38,002 nucleotides of DNA from the NCBI GenBank assembly GCA_024280485.1, contig JAJRQB010000132.1:1-38002 (forward strand). The letters are read 5' to 3'. Position numbers and translations under genes: made by a program. This document shows, piece by piece, positions 1 to 9,686 of this stretch. The stretch's first letter is position 1. Each line of letters starts with the position of its first letter. This stretch comes from Deltaproteobacteria bacterium (GTDB taxonomy: Bacteria > Desulfobacterota > Desulfuromonadia > Desulfuromonadales > Geopsychrobacteraceae). Under the pieces are notes generated by a model, which saw only the letters and a list, made by a program, of their open reading frames with translations, was not told the origin of the DNA and searched no databases.

Positions 1-37
1 AAATACTGCCGGGGACATTAATCTCATAATCGGTCAT
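1..37 (-). CDS. Possible start of a transposase, cut by the window edge
   Basis: Reading leftward from an ATG at 37, the minus strand encodes MTDYEINVPGSI and then leaves the window. A purine-rich stretch (GAAAAGGAAAA) precedes the ATG and could act as a ribosome binding site. The N-terminus and its position beside insertion-sequence debris suggest an IS256-type transposase, but twelve residues cannot establish this. It could be any gene. Confidence 0.3.
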   Translation of the reverse strand, partial: MTDYEINVPGSI

Positions 38-106
38 CGTGGTTTTCCTTTTCTCGTTTGGGTTGATGCTTCGCAACACCAATCCTACGAGATGAGGACC
101 ACGATG
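35..106. repeat. Inverted repeat beside a possible transposase start
   Basis: CATCGTGGT at 35-43 is matched by its reverse complement ACCACGATG at 98-106. The left copy overlaps the ATG of the partial ORF at 1-37. The intervening DNA contains a smaller GTTG/CAAC dyad. This could be a transposon-end or leader-RNA structure. No insertion-sequence family end could be assigned. Confidence 0.4.
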
Positions 107-117
107 GCCTCATGAAT

Positions 118-467
118 TTACAGCACTATACGGACACAACCAGTAACTCCGCCATAAATGGTTCTTCGTAGCTGAGTGCCGATTGCATATTGAAAAAGAT
201 TCTCGAATTGCTCCAACACCGGCTTTGCTTGCATCACGATCTTAGACAATCCGTTTCGCTTCTTTTTCACCGAATTACGGTTATTCCAGCGAAAGGCGAC
301 CTCACTGAGGTAGCGAGGAATATGTGGTCGGCTCAAAAATGAAAGTCGCCTTGTTTCGCTCTTTCAAAAATCGCATTGAAGGATTCTGCTGTGTTGACAT
401 GGGCCTCATCACGCGCAAATTCCTTGATAGATTCATGGACATACCTCCTTTGGGAGCTATATTCCAT
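118..467 (-). pseudogene. IS1595-family transposase, C-terminal relic with frameshift
   Basis: From an ATG at 467 the minus strand encodes about 44 residues containing HVNTAESFNAIFERAKQGDF, and then meets a stop. A second frame, open from about 336, continues with HIPRYLSEVAFRWNNRN and runs to 118. Together these match the end of the ISXO2/IS1595-type DDE transposase domain, which carries an H-x-N-T-x-E-S-F motif, an F-R-x-x-x-G segment and then R-Y-L-x-E-x-x-F-R-x-N-x-R. The two halves lie in different frames and the N-terminal two thirds is missing, so this is a dead fragment. It sits downstream of ntrX. Confidence 0.72.
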
Positions 468-540
468 TGCAGTAGTGTCAATTTAAATTATATCCACCTT
501 TCTTTGTAGATAGAACCGTAGTTTTAAGCAGTGTCAATGA

Positions 541-1911
541 TTAGCTTCTGTTGGCTTCTAATCCGTAGGATTTAATTTTCCGGTGTAGGTTCGATCTTTC
601 AAGGCCAATTTCTTCAGCCGTACGTGAAATATTCCAGTTATTCTGTTCCAGTTTTTGTCGTAGAAATTGTTTTTCAAATAACTCTTTGGCATCACGATAT
701 GATGTTGCTGAAATGGCGCCAATAGAAATATCAGTCTCTTGATTAAGTGGAGCTGATTTGATAGATGCTGGCAGATGCTCGTATTCAATCATTTGCTCAG
801 GCGTCATAATAACCATTCTTTCGATCAAATTCTTTAACTCACGAATATTACCAGGCCAGTTGTATTGAGTCAGAGCGTAAAGGGCATTTGTTGAAAGACT
901 TTTAATGTCACGGCTCTCCTGACTACAGAAGTAATTTAAAAAGTGGCTAGCCAGACGTTGAATGTCCTCTTTCCTCTCCCTCAGTGGGGGAACGTGAAAG
1001 GGCAGAACATTGAGACGGAAATAGAGATCTTCGCGGAAATTACCTTCGCGGATTTCAGTTTCAAGGTTTTTATTGGTGGCTGCTATGACGCGGACATCAA
1101 CCTCTATTGTCCGGTTCCCACCAACCCGTTCAAACTTACGTTCTTGAAGTATACGCAGGATTTTTGCCTGGGTTTTCAGACTCATGTCCCCAATTTCGTC
1201 CAGAAAGAGAGTCCCGCTGTTGGCCTGGTCGAATTTTCCTTTACGAGCTGCAGTGGCACCAGTAAAGGCTCCTTTTTCATGACCAAAAAGTTCAGATTCA
1301 ATTAGTTCTTCAGGGATTGCGGCACAGTTCACTTCGACAAAAGGTTGTTTCGCTCTGGCCGATTGATGATGAATCGCTCGAGAAACTAGTTCCTTCCCTG
1401 TCCCATTTTCACCAGTGATCAGGACCCAACCATTGCTAGGAGCAGCTATGTCTATCCGTTTTTTCATTTGCATGATCGGCTGACTTTCGCCAATCATTTC
1501 GTGCTCTTTATTGATTTTTGCTTTGAGAGCCTGGTTCTCTGCGAGTAAATGTCCAACTTTAAGAGCGTTTTGAATGCTCAATAAGATTTTTTCAAGAGAG
1601 AGAGGCTTTTCAATAAAGTCATAAGCACCAAGGTGGGTGGCTTTAACGGCCGTTTCAATGTTGCCATGACCGCTCATCATAATAACCGGTTGATTGGGGC
1701 GACTCTCCTTGATTCTAGCCAGAGTCTCCATCCCGTCGATACCGGGCATCCAAATATCGAGAAGAATCAGATCGGGGTCCTCTTCCAGGGTAATGTTTAT
1801 GGCATCTCCTCCGTTGCTGGCAAACAGGGTTCGAAATCCCTCATCGAGCAAGATACCTTCGAGGCTGAGGCGGATACTCTCTTCATCGTCTACTACAAGA
1901 ATGGTTTCCAT
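541..1911 (-). CDS. ntrX: Sigma-54 response regulator, NtrX-like
   Basis: This 456-residue protein is a cytoplasmic enhancer-binding activator of sigma-54 RNA polymerase. It has a receiver domain (about 1-120) with acidic pair D8-D9 and phospho-acceptor D52. The AAA+ domain that follows (about 140-380) carries Walker A GENGTGKE at 167-174, the sigma-54 contact loop GAFTGA at 214-219 and Walker B LFLDEIGD near 235. A Fis-type helix-turn-helix lies in the last 45 residues (NISRTAEEIGLERSNLHRKI). It lies 12 bases downstream of the ntrY-like kinase gene, so the two form one transcription unit and a cognate pair. Calling it NtrX rather than another NtrC-family member rests on the NtrY-like partner. 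Which genes it controls is not shown. Confidence 0.88.
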   Translation of the reverse strand: METILVVDDEESIRLSLEGILLDEGFRTLFASNGGDAINITLEEDPDLILLDIWMPGIDGMETLARIKESRPNQPVIMMSGHGNIETAVKATHLGAYDFIEKPLSLEKILLSIQNALKVGHLLAENQALKAKINKEHEMIGESQPIMQMKKRIDIAAPSNGWVLITGENGTGKELVSRAIHHQSARAKQPFVEVNCAAIPEELIESELFGHEKGAFTGATAARKGKFDQANSGTLFLDEIGDMSLKTQAKILRILQERKFERVGGNRTIEVDVRVIAATNKNLETEIREGNFREDLYFRLNVLPFHVPPLRERKEDIQRLASHFLNYFCSQESRDIKSLSTNALYALTQYNWPGNIRELKNLIERMVIMTPEQMIEYEHLPASIKSAPLNQETDISIGAISATSYRDAKELFEKQFLRQKLEQNNWNISRTAEEIGLERSNLHRKIKSYGLEANRS

Positions 1912-1923
1912 TGCTTTTCCAGA

Positions 1924-4170
1924 TCAGGTTGTTTGGGGCTGGTTGACGGGTAGTTCGATGGTGAATTTTGCCCCTTGAGGCGTGTTGTTGCGTACTCTAA
2001 TGTAACCATTATGGTCTGAAACGATGGTAGAGACAATCGCTAATCCCAGGCCAGTTCCTGATTTTTTTGTTGAAAAATAAGGCTCGAAAAGACGTTCTTT
2101 ATCCTCTGCCGAAATGCCACATCCCTGATCTGAAACTGAAAAGCTAATAATTTGTAGTTCCGGATTAAAGGATGTTTCAATCTTTACTTCACCTTGATTG
2201 TTACTGGCAGCGACAGCGTTTTCGAACAGGTTGATCATAACACGTTTGAGTTGCTCTCGATCGAGGTTTGCAGAGGGCATATCAGCTTCCTTCTCAAAGG
2301 TGAAGTTTATTTCCTTATGCCCTTCCTGATAAAGAATCAGCGACTCTTCGATGATATCATTGAGGTTGCATGACGCTGGATTGGTCGCTGGCATTCGAGC
2401 AAAGTTTGAAAATTCATTGACTAAGTTTTTAAGTTCATCGACCTGCGTGATGATCATTTGGGTACATTCATCAAAAACCTTATCATCGGCGCTGAAGCGC
2501 TTAAGGTATCGGCGTCTGAGCCTTTGGGCGGAGAGTTGAACAGGTGTCAGTGGATTTTTTATTTCATGGGCAATGCGTCTTGCAACTTCACGCCAGGCCG
2601 CCATCCTTTGGGCTTTAACTAATCCTGTGAGATCGTCGAATACAATGACAGTACCCATGAAGTTACCCTGCTCATCTTTAAGAGTTGTCAAATTAACCAT
2701 TAGGGTGATTTTGTCACTCCCGAAGGGAAGAGAGAGTTGTTGCCGAATGCTGTCTTTTTCACTTTTAAATAATTCTACAAGCAGATCCTTGATCTTTGGA
2801 AGATAACTTGCGGGCACAACTGCGCGGAAATCTTTGCCAATGACCTTGTCTGCCTTAAAGCGTAATAATTTTTCTGCTGATTTATTGGCAGTTGTTAGTC
2901 GTCCAAATCGATCCACCGAGATAATTCCAGCCGTGACATTTGCCAAAATGATTGCCATATAATTACGACGATGTTCCAACTCGTCATTTGATCGTTGTAG
3001 GTCTCGATTGGCTTCTTCAACGAGGCTACGTCCTTCGCGCAAATCAGAAGTCATCTTGTTGAAAGCGGTAACCAATGTGCTGATTTCATCTGTACTTCTA
3101 GTTTCAAGGTGGATGTCAAGGTCTCCAGCGGCAACTCTGCTGGTAGCCTCGGCAAGGTCTTGTATTGGGACAGTGATGCCACGTGCGAGGTGAAATCCGA
3201 ACCAAGTTGCAAGAAAAATAATAATGAGTGCAATCAAAAGAAGGACAACCACGTAGCTTTGTTGAATTTGGCTTTTAACCAATTTGGTGTTTTTGTATTG
3301 TTCGACAGAACTGGAGATTTCTTTCATTTTATTGATAAGAGAATAAGGCACATAGTGATTGACGACCACGACGCCAACGATATCAGCAGGATCCCAATTG
3401 GAATGGATTGGTACGATCCCACGAATCAAATCCGCCTTGCCGACAGGGGTGATTTCTGAAAACTTACTGCCTTGTAATCCTTCTTTAACCGGGTCTGAGG
3501 TTGCAGTAGTGATTTCTATAATCGGTAGTTTTGGATTGACAACCCGTACCAGCTCCTCTTGAGTCGCTGAGAAAACTTCTACAATCCCAAGGTTATACTC
3601 TTCTTGTTTTTCCTTAATCAAGATCCGGAGTTGCTGCAGGTTTTCTTCATTGAGAAGTTTGTCTTTTTTGATGCGGTTTGCTAGTTGGTCGGCATAATAG
3701 AGTGCTGTTGCTTCAGAATTTCTATAATAAGTCAAGGCAACTTCTAATGAACCATCTAAAGCTGATTCAACTTGTTGATTAAACCAGTTGTCGATACTGG
3801 TTGTGATGAAACCGGCAGAAGCAAAGAAAAGCAGCATCGTGGGGATAAGGGAGAGGGCAATAAAAGCCCCAACCAGTTTGCTACGTAGCCTGGCACCAGG
3901 GACTCCTTGGCGCCTTTCAAGTATAAGCTTGAAGATATTGCGAAAAATGAGGAAAAGAAAAAGAAGGACCAGCAGAATATTAAGGTTGATCAGGCTGAGT
4001 GCGATAATGCTATTAGATAGGGCTAGTTTTGTAGAAATCTCAAACAGATGACTTTCAAATTTGGGGAGTAGCACAAGAAGGATGGCGACCACAATCAGGA
4101 GCAACAACTCGCGATAGCGGCGATGTCGTTTTTTTTGCGGGTTGGTTTGGTCCTCTTGAGCCTGGAACAT
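1924..4170 (-). CDS. ntrY: Membrane sensor histidine kinase, NtrY-like
   Basis: This is a membrane-bound histidine kinase, the likely partner of the response regulator 12 bases downstream. From the ATG at 4170 it is 748 residues. It has two N-terminal membrane segments (about 22-37 and 55-78), a third near 100-123, a periplasmic stretch of roughly 180 residues, and a fourth segment near 306-325. HAMP, PAS (about 405-515) and HisKA domains follow, with phospho-acceptor His about 535 in HEIKNPLTP. The HATPase has its N-box in NLFENAVAA, G1 DQGCGI and G2 GTGLGLAI. The start was chosen because AGAGGAG lies 5 bases before this ATG. An ATG five codons earlier overlaps that ribosome binding site. 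The NtrY call rests on the multi-span N-terminus and the gene pair. Confidence 0.87.
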   Translation of the reverse strand: MFQAQEDQTNPQKKRHRRYRELLLLIVVAILLVLLPKFESHLFEISTKLALSNSIIALSLINLNILLVLLFLFLIFRNIFKLILERRQGVPGARLRSKLVGAFIALSLIPTMLLFFASAGFITTSIDNWFNQQVESALDGSLEVALTYYRNSEATALYYADQLANRIKKDKLLNEENLQQLRILIKEKQEEYNLGIVEVFSATQEELVRVVNPKLPIIEITTATSDPVKEGLQGSKFSEITPVGKADLIRGIVPIHSNWDPADIVGVVVVNHYVPYSLINKMKEISSSVEQYKNTKLVKSQIQQSYVVVLLLIALIIIFLATWFGFHLARGITVPIQDLAEATSRVAAGDLDIHLETRSTDEISTLVTAFNKMTSDLREGRSLVEEANRDLQRSNDELEHRRNYMAIILANVTAGIISVDRFGRLTTANKSAEKLLRFKADKVIGKDFRAVVPASYLPKIKDLLVELFKSEKDSIRQQLSLPFGSDKITLMVNLTTLKDEQGNFMGTVIVFDDLTGLVKAQRMAAWREVARRIAHEIKNPLTPVQLSAQRLRRRYLKRFSADDKVFDECTQMIITQVDELKNLVNEFSNFARMPATNPASCNLNDIIEESLILYQEGHKEINFTFEKEADMPSANLDREQLKRVMINLFENAVAASNNQGEVKIETSFNPELQIISFSVSDQGCGISAEDKERLFEPYFSTKKSGTGLGLAIVSTIVSDHNGYIRVRNNTPQGAKFTIELPVNQPQTT

Positions 4171-4274
4171 GATTCTCCTCTGCATAGGCTTTAGAGCCAG
4201 TAAAGGTTGGATTATTGCAAATAAACCAAAGACTTGGCAAATAAAAATCAGATTTACTGGGCAGCAGAAAGAAA

Positions 4275-4303
4275 AAAGGCAGCCATGTAGGATGGCTGCC
4301 TTT
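4275..4303 (-). terminator. Intrinsic terminator after lpxC
   Basis: AAAGGCAGCCAT at 4275-4286 pairs with ATGGCTGCCTTT at 4292-4303, a perfect 12-bp stem with a 5-base loop. On the minus strand a T-rich tract follows (TTTTTTCTTTC). It lies 22 bases past the lpxC stop and ahead of ntrY, so it separates lpxC from ntrYX. Confidence 0.85.
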
Positions 4304-4324
4304 GAGAGTCAGAGAATGTTAGGT

Positions 4325-5254
4325 TCAGGCTTTATCCCAGGCCAGATCAACAGCAAAGGCACGCGCCCTGTGTCGTTGAGCTTCTTGCATTGCAGCTTCG
4401 CTAAACTCGACATAGGCCCAATGGTCAGGGCTGTCAATTATCTTACGAACCATCTTGGCGTTCATGTCGTGCCCTGCTTTGAAGGCACGGATGTGGCCTA
4501 ACATCGGCGAACCGAGAAGGCTAAAGTCCCCTACGGCATCAAGAACTTTGTGGCGAACAAATTCATCTTGATAGCGCAAACCCTCTGGATTCATGACACC
4601 ATTGTCGTCAATGACCACAGCATTTTTGAGAGATCCGCCACGCGCGAGTCCATTCGCCTTGAGGTATTCTACTTCGTGAAGAAAGCCGAAAGTTCTTGCT
4701 GGTGCAATGTCGCGTCGAAAACTTTCGGTTGAGAATTTCATACTGTATTGTTGTAGGGCAATGGCTTTATGTTCGAATGCGATGTCGAAGGTGATACGGA
4801 AAAAGCGTGAAGGGATAATGCTGATCCGTTTTTCACCCTCTATCAAACTTATCGGTTTGCGAATTGCGATAAAGCGTCTTGCCGCTTCTAATCCTTCGAT
4901 ACCCGCCTCTTCAATCAACTTCACGAACGGGGCGGCGCTTCCATCAAGGATTGGAACCTCAGGGCCATCAATGTCGATATGCAGGTTATCTATCCCGCAG
5001 GCCGAAAGAGCTGCCAGAAAGTGTTCAACGGTCGAGACACTCAATCCCTCGCGGCCAAGGACCGTTGCCATGCGGGTATCAACAACGTTGTCAGCAACAG
5101 CCTTGATGGCAATGACACGCTCACCTTCACGGCGATGAAAAATAATTCCGGTATCAGCTGATGCAGGGCGAAGACGTAACCTGATATCGGTTCCTGAGTG
5201 AAGGCCGACACCTGTGATCTCCGCAGGGGTTTTGATGGTGCGTTGCAAAATCAT
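4325..5254 (-). CDS. lpxC: UDP-3-O-acyl-N-acetylglucosamine deacetylase LpxC
   Basis: LpxC is the zinc enzyme that deacetylates UDP-3-O-acyl-GlcNAc, the committed step of lipid A synthesis in the cytoplasm. The protein has about 309 residues, the usual family length. It opens with MILQRTIKTPAEITGVGLHSG, the typical LpxC start. The zinc-binding histidine occurs in STVEHFLAAL, and the second zinc-site motif is HKVLDAVGD. The late catalytic His lies in KAGHDMN. A GTG two codons upstream (5260) is possible, but the ATG fits the family better. The gene stands alone, not in an lpxD-fabZ-lpxA cluster, and ends in its own terminator. The 250 bases upstream show no convincing promoter on inspection. 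Confidence 0.95.
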   Translation of the reverse strand: MILQRTIKTPAEITGVGLHSGTDIRLRLRPASADTGIIFHRREGERVIAIKAVADNVVDTRMATVLGREGLSVSTVEHFLAALSACGIDNLHIDIDGPEVPILDGSAAPFVKLIEEAGIEGLEAARRFIAIRKPISLIEGEKRISIIPSRFFRITFDIAFEHKAIALQQYSMKFSTESFRRDIAPARTFGFLHEVEYLKANGLARGGSLKNAVVIDDNGVMNPEGLRYQDEFVRHKVLDAVGDFSLLGSPMLGHIRAFKAGHDMNAKMVRKIIDSPDHWAYVEFSEAAMQEAQRHRARAFAVDLAWDKA

Positions 5255-5506
5255 ATCCACGAGTCCGATTGTTGTTTGGTGATGTTATCAAGCATATAGT
5301 GTCTTTGCAAGTAACTTGCCATAAGGTGGTAGATAAGTAACTCACTGTAATTATTGTATAATATGCTACTGATTCAGCTTTAGGACCTATCCTTTGTTGC
5401 AGTTTTTAGTCGCAGGCAAGGGAGACTGTGCTGAAATGACAACACATGGTAGTGGTCAAAGTTTGTTTATAGGAAAGGAGGTTTAGATACTGATGAACAT
5501 TTCAGG

Positions 5507-7198
5507 CTACATGCGTCCAGAACGGAGAATTGCGATGGCAAGTCCCAAACCAAGAAAACCAGCAATTGTGTAACCGAGTAGTCCGATCAAGGGGAAATCA
5601 AACAACATTGGCCCTTTGTCTGTTTGCATGACCAGCGAGGAACCAATAACTAATGAGGCAATTACCAGGCTAAAGGAAATACGGTTGCTGGAACGGTCAA
5701 ATTCTGTAATAAAATTCTGTAGCCCCCGGTGTTCCAAGTCTATTTTAAATTTATTTCGATTGATCCGCATCAGCAGTTCACGCAGGTCCTGAGGCAGGGT
5801 ACGGAACAATGCACTATATTCCCGCCCGACTGCGAGCATGTCATGTGCCGCCCCACTTGGACTGTAGCGCGATTGAACCATTTGTTCGATCATTGGTTTT
5901 AGTTGTTTCATCAGTACGAAGTCAGGGTCAAGCTCACGTGCTACGCCTTCGATCGTCACAAGTGCTTTGGCAAGTAATATGAGGTCTGCGGGGAAGCGGA
6001 TGTGATGACGGTTGAGAAGGTCGATAAATTCAGTGACAAACTTTGCAGTATTGAGTTCGGCGAGAGAGAGTTCGCAGTAATCGTCAATCAATTCATTGAG
6101 TTCGCGTTTAAGTTGTCGCCGATCAATTTCATCTGAAATGTCACCAGAATAAATGAGTTGTGTGATAAGCCGTTCAGCATCACGATCAATGATCGCGACG
6201 ATAAGGTCGCTCAATTGGTGCTTGAGTTCATCGTCAAGTCGTCCGACCATGCCGAAGTCGAGGAAGCAAATCCTGCCATCATCAAGAACAAAGATATTTC
6301 CTGGGTGGGGATCCCCGTGGAAAAGGCCATAAACAAGAATTTGCTGCAGAATTATTTTCGCGGTATGAGCAGCAAGGGTTTGTCCCGAATGACCGTGCTT
6401 ATCAAGACCTTTGGCATCAGTAATTTTGACGCCGTCAACATACTCCATAGTCAGAATAGTTTCGCAGCTTTGTTCCCAAAAAATTTTTGGAGTGAAGACT
6501 TCGGCCATTTCTGAGAAATTGGCAGCAAAGCGTTCTATTGTATGTCCCTCGCGGGTTAGGTCAATTTCTCGAAAGAGAGTACGTCGAAATTCGCGCACAA
6601 TTCCAGAAGGATCAAAAACGTCCATCCCTGGCAGGTGATGTTCCAACAGGTACGCAAGTCCGGCCAGGATGTCTAGATCTGTTTCTAGCAGTGGCATGAT
6701 TCCAGGTCGACGTACTTTTACCGCAACCTGCTGACCGTCATGCAGTCTGGCGCGGTGGACCTGCGCAATAGATCCTGCAGCAATTGATTTGTCATCAAAC
6801 TCGGCAAAGGCTTCGTCAATGCTGATGCCAAGTTGTTTTTCTATCTCTTGTCGAATCACTTGTGGGCCCAGGGGGGGGACACGATCCTGAAGCTTGCGGA
6901 ATTCATCAGTGTATTCCGGTGGAACAAGGTCTGGACGGATTGAGAGAATTTGGCCAAGCTTAATAAATGTCGGCCCTAATTCTTCCATAGCCAATCTAAG
7001 TCGTGCGGCTTGAGTGAAGCGTTCTACTTTCTTAGACATTGTGCCAAGCGAGACAATCCGCTTGCCGAGTTCGAGGTAGTAGTCAATATTTAGCTGCTCA
7101 ACGACATGACCGAAGCCATACTTGATCAAAACACCAAGGATCTGACGATAGCGTTTAAGTGAACGTATATTCCGATTGATCCGGGCGAAGGTGAGCAT
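5507..7198 (-). CDS. UbiB/ABC1-family atypical kinase, membrane anchored
   Basis: This 563-residue protein belongs to the UbiB/AarF/ADCK family, protein-kinase-like ATPases that support quinone or lipid metabolism. Family marks are KLGQ at 80-83, the alanine/glycine nucleotide loop AAGSIAQVH at 140-148, the Lys at 161 in AVKVRRPG, the catalytic loop HGDPHPGN and the metal-binding DFG in [11 protein letters not shown]. Two hydrophobic segments close the C-terminus (about 500-560) and should anchor it in the inner membrane. A coiled-coil phasin-like gene ends 21 bases upstream, so the two are likely cotranscribed. In this lineage, which makes menaquinone, the true substrate is unknown. A ubiB symbol would imply ubiquinone synthesis and is not given. 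Confidence 0.88.
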   Translation of the reverse strand: MLTFARINRNIRSLKRYRQILGVLIKYGFGHVVEQLNIDYYLELGKRIVSLGTMSKKVERFTQAARLRLAMEELGPTFIKLGQILSIRPDLVPPEYTDEFRKLQDRVPPLGPQVIRQEIEKQLGISIDEAFAEFDDKSIAAGSIAQVHRARLHDGQQVAVKVRRPGIMPLLETDLDILAGLAYLLEHHLPGMDVFDPSGIVREFRRTLFREIDLTREGHTIERFAANFSEMAEVFTPKIFWEQSCETILTMEYVDGVKITDAKGLDKHGHSGQTLAAHTAKIILQQILVYGLFHGDPHPGNIFVLDDGRICFLDFGMVGRLDDELKHQLSDLIVAIIDRDAERLITQLIYSGDISDEIDRRQLKRELNELIDDYCELSLAELNTAKFVTEFIDLLNRHHIRFPADLILLAKALVTIEGVARELDPDFVLMKQLKPMIEQMVQSRYSPSGAAHDMLAVGREYSALFRTLPQDLRELLMRINRNKFKIDLEHRGLQNFITEFDRSSNRISFSLVIASLVIGSSLVMQTDKGPMLFDFPLIGLLGYTIAGFLGLGLAIAILRSGRM

Positions 7199-7219
7199 AT
7201 TTGATGTCCGCTAAATAAA

Positions 7220-7522
7220 TCAGGATTTAGTTTTGAGCTGTTTCTCCAGCTTAGATACTTTTTTTGCCAGCGCATCAAACTCTTCTTTGGCGACAAAGCC
7301 CATGCGGGAACCGGCTTTTTGTACCTCATCGCGGGCCAGAGTTTCGAATTTTTTTTGGTTTTCTTTGGCGACATCCTGTAAACGTGACAAGAGTTGTTTT
7401 CCCTCTTCTTCTGTTAAATCGATGCGCTCTTTTACTTCCTTGAGCAATTCCTCCGATTTCTTCTGAGTCAGAGAGAGGGCACCGAATCCTGCGAGCATGG
7501 TCTTCTCAATAAAGTCGATCAT
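7220..7522 (-). CDS. Small phasin-like coiled-coil protein
   Basis: This 100-residue, highly charged protein has a short hydrophobic N-terminus (MIDFIEKTMLAGFGALSLT). Heptad-like helical stretches follow (about 20-65) and again at the C-terminus (EFDALAKKVSKLEKQLK). It resembles the small PhaF/phasin-like proteins often annotated as polyhydroxyalkanoate synthesis regulators. No PHA synthase gene lies in the window, so a granule role is not supported here. A good ribosome binding site (AAGGAGG) precedes the ATG. The gene lies 21 bases upstream of the UbiB-like kinase gene, which suggests a shared role at the membrane. Confidence 0.75.
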   Translation of the reverse strand: MIDFIEKTMLAGFGALSLTQKKSEELLKEVKERIDLTEEEGKQLLSRLQDVAKENQKKFETLARDEVQKAGSRMGFVAKEEFDALAKKVSKLEKQLKTKS

Positions 7523-7613
7523 TGTTCACCTCCTTGTCGTGTGAGAATTTTGGTGAATGGACTGAACTTATTGAAATTGTAGCATAATAATAATGCCCAG
7601 CAACGTCGAGAAT

Positions 7614-8162
7614 TCATGATGCTTTGGTTTTTTCCCGTGGGTGGTAACGATCTTTTTCAGAGTATATACATCCGCAGTATTGCTGCCGATAAAGATTCAT
7701 CTCTTTTGAGATGCGAATCCCTTCATTCCAACCCGGACGGAAGTCTTGGCCAACAAAAATCAAGCCATATTCTCTGGCTAATTCATGACCAAAGTCGACG
7801 ATTGCGTCCTGATTCTGGTAGCGGGAATAGAGTAAGGTGGTTGAAAAAGCTTCATACCCACCCTCGGCGGCTTTTTGTGCCGTTTTTGTCAGACGAGAGC
7901 GATAACAGTATGCACAACGTTGTTCCGGGTTGTCAGCGACGTTGGCCATAAATTCTTCGAGCAGGTACTGATCGTCTACCAGTAGAGGTAGGTCAACCTT
8001 TGTGGCATATTCTCGGGTTGTTGCGAGGCGACGGCTGTACTCTTGGTAAGGATGGATATTGTGGTTGAAAAAGTAACCGGTTAGATGATGGCTTTGTTCA
8101 CGTAGTTGTTGTACTGGATATATGGCACAGTTACCACAACAAATATGTAATAAGATATTCAT
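7614..8162 (-). CDS. queH: Epoxyqueuosine reductase QueH
   Basis: QueH (DUF208 family) reduces epoxyqueuosine to queuosine in tRNA anticodons, in place of the cobalamin enzyme QueG. The 182-residue length is typical. The family cysteines are visible: the C8-C9 pair in LLHICCGNC, C83 and C86 in RCAYCYRSR, and C163 and C165 in QYCGCIYSE. These would bind an iron-sulfur cluster and supply a redox-active pair. The start agrees with the usual MNILLHICC. No other queuosine gene is nearby. It follows the unrecognised split gene by 61 bases on the same strand and may belong to the ruv transcription unit. Confidence 0.9.
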   Translation of the reverse strand: MNILLHICCGNCAIYPVQQLREQSHHLTGYFFNHNIHPYQEYSRRLATTREYATKVDLPLLVDDQYLLEEFMANVADNPEQRCAYCYRSRLTKTAQKAAEGGYEAFSTTLLYSRYQNQDAIVDFGHELAREYGLIFVGQDFRPGWNEGIRISKEMNLYRQQYCGCIYSEKDRYHPREKTKAS

Positions 8163-8223
8163 AGCTGCTCCACTCTAACGGAAATAGATTTTTACTGAAT
8201 CTGCCTTGAAAATAGTGGCAAAG

Positions 8224-9624
8224 TCAACTGGAAAGCCACTTGAGAGGCGGAAGGGGAAGTTGTTGCCAAAGCTTCCTTCTCAGACGATGAGCGGCGGTCG
8301 ATTGTTCGACATGGAGAAGACAGAGGCGGGCAATTGTCTCTTGTAGTTTGAGGAGGTCCTGCCGGTAACTGTCAAGCATCTCCGCTGTTTGCTGTCGATC
8401 AATAGGGATTTCAAGAGACCTCAGCCCAAGAACGCTTGCCAGCAGTAATGCTTCTTTTGTTTCTTCTCCTGTCACCTTTAGGGATTGCCCCTTGGCGTCT
8501 TCTAGTACGTACTGGCCGAGTAACTCCTGACAAAGTTTGAGTGGTGGCGTAAAGTTGTAATTGTTAAGTGGACCTGTTGCCTGGCGGTAGAGATAGGTCT
8601 GTGGAAAGTGAGGAATACCTTCAATTTCCAAAAGACGGAGAATTTCATCCGTTAGATTTCGATTAACCTGTTTTGTCACTGTAGCGTCTTTGGTTGTCGT
8701 CTTTACTTTTATGTTAGGAACATCCGTGGGGAGACCGAGAAGTTGGGTTAGACGTACGTCCAATTCCAGGTCGTCAGTTGATAAGTCCTTAGTGAAAAGT
8801 TGTCCATTCAGTTCTTTGAGGCAGGAGACTTCAGGCACGAGCCAATTTATTTCTTTTCCTTCCGCTAGAAGTCTTTCTGCCGTATCTGGAATTGGGGCCT
8901 GAGTGCGCATCTCCCAGAGTTGTTTTCCCAGGCTCCTCTGAGAATAGCAGACCAACGCTTGCGGATGTAGGGCTTCGCCCCCTGTTTCTGTGAGCAGGAC
9001 AAGTTGCTGATCTGTGAATAAGCCAAAGAGTTGTGACGGAAGTTCAAGAGCACAGAGTAGCCTGCTGGCAGCTTGGTTGTGGTCCAGTCCAAGCTCGAGA
9101 GAGCGACGGCTGTTGTCAGAAAGAAGGCACTCCGTTGCGGTCTCTTCTTGTCTGCGACTCAATGTTAGAAGGTGCCGCTCTTCATTTCGACAATCAATGG
9201 TTTCCAGGGCAAAGTTTGTAAAAATCAGGTCAGTAAAAAAAGAGTCAATGAGTAGATGTAGCCAGTTTGCAGGCAGGTGGAGTTCGATCTTGCTGTTTTG
9301 AGAGGTCAACCCGAGGAAGTGAGCTGCTTCCGTGGCCCAGAAAGGTAGGCTTCCTGGGACCACCAAACGGCGATTCGGCCAGCTATTTCTCAGGTGTCCA
9401 GCAAGCTCTCGCCGCAGAAGTTGGTCTGGTCTCAGGTCTCCGTAGAAATTTCCGTGCAGAAAGTTCTCATCGAAGGAAGTGCTGAGCTTAAAAGTGTCGC
9501 CTTGAAGTTGTAACGGGTGTGCTCGCTTGTCGAGGACTCTGGCCAGGGCATTTGCAGCCAATTGGGCTCCAGAATGAGAAATCTCTCGGCAGCAGTTAGG
9601 GGCGAGCTCACGTGAGTGCAGCAA
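8224..9624 (-). CDS. Unknown protein, downstream half of a probable frameshifted gene
   Basis: I do not recognise this 466-residue reading frame. It is rich in Leu, Gln and Glu, has no signal peptide or membrane segment, and ends in a basic, Leu-rich stretch. The only start near its 5' end is a TTG at 9624 without a ribosome binding site. The frame stays open further upstream, past the stop of the preceding ORF and back to an A6 run at 9705-9710. This suggests that it is the continuation of the 9687-10541 ORF after a -1 frameshift. The joined product would be about 772 residues. Whether the shift is programmed, a mutation or a sequence error cannot be seen. Confidence 0.6.
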   Translation of the reverse strand: MLHSRELAPNCCREISHSGAQLAANALARVLDKRAHPLQLQGDTFKLSTSFDENFLHGNFYGDLRPDQLLRRELAGHLRNSWPNRRLVVPGSLPFWATEAAHFLGLTSQNSKIELHLPANWLHLLIDSFFTDLIFTNFALETIDCRNEERHLLTLSRRQEETATECLLSDNSRRSLELGLDHNQAASRLLCALELPSQLFGLFTDQQLVLLTETGGEALHPQALVCYSQRSLGKQLWEMRTQAPIPDTAERLLAEGKEINWLVPEVSCLKELNGQLFTKDLSTDDLELDVRLTQLLGLPTDVPNIKVKTTTKDATVTKQVNRNLTDEILRLLEIEGIPHFPQTYLYRQATGPLNNYNFTPPLKLCQELLGQYVLEDAKGQSLKVTGEETKEALLLASVLGLRSLEIPIDRQQTAEMLDSYRQDLLKLQETIARLCLLHVEQSTAAHRLRRKLWQQLPLPPLKWLSS

Positions 9625-9686
9625 TAGTCTGTGATTGATATTGTTATTGGTTTGGGTTTCGCTAGCAGAATCTCCATACCAGAGTT

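Noticed and set aside
5471-5572. AAAGGAGG followed by an ATG and a 26-codon ORF on the plus strand
   Set aside because: It overlaps the end of the UbiB-like gene antisense, has no family match, and no promoter with both boxes was found upstream. TATAAT at 5357-5362 lacks a -35 partner.
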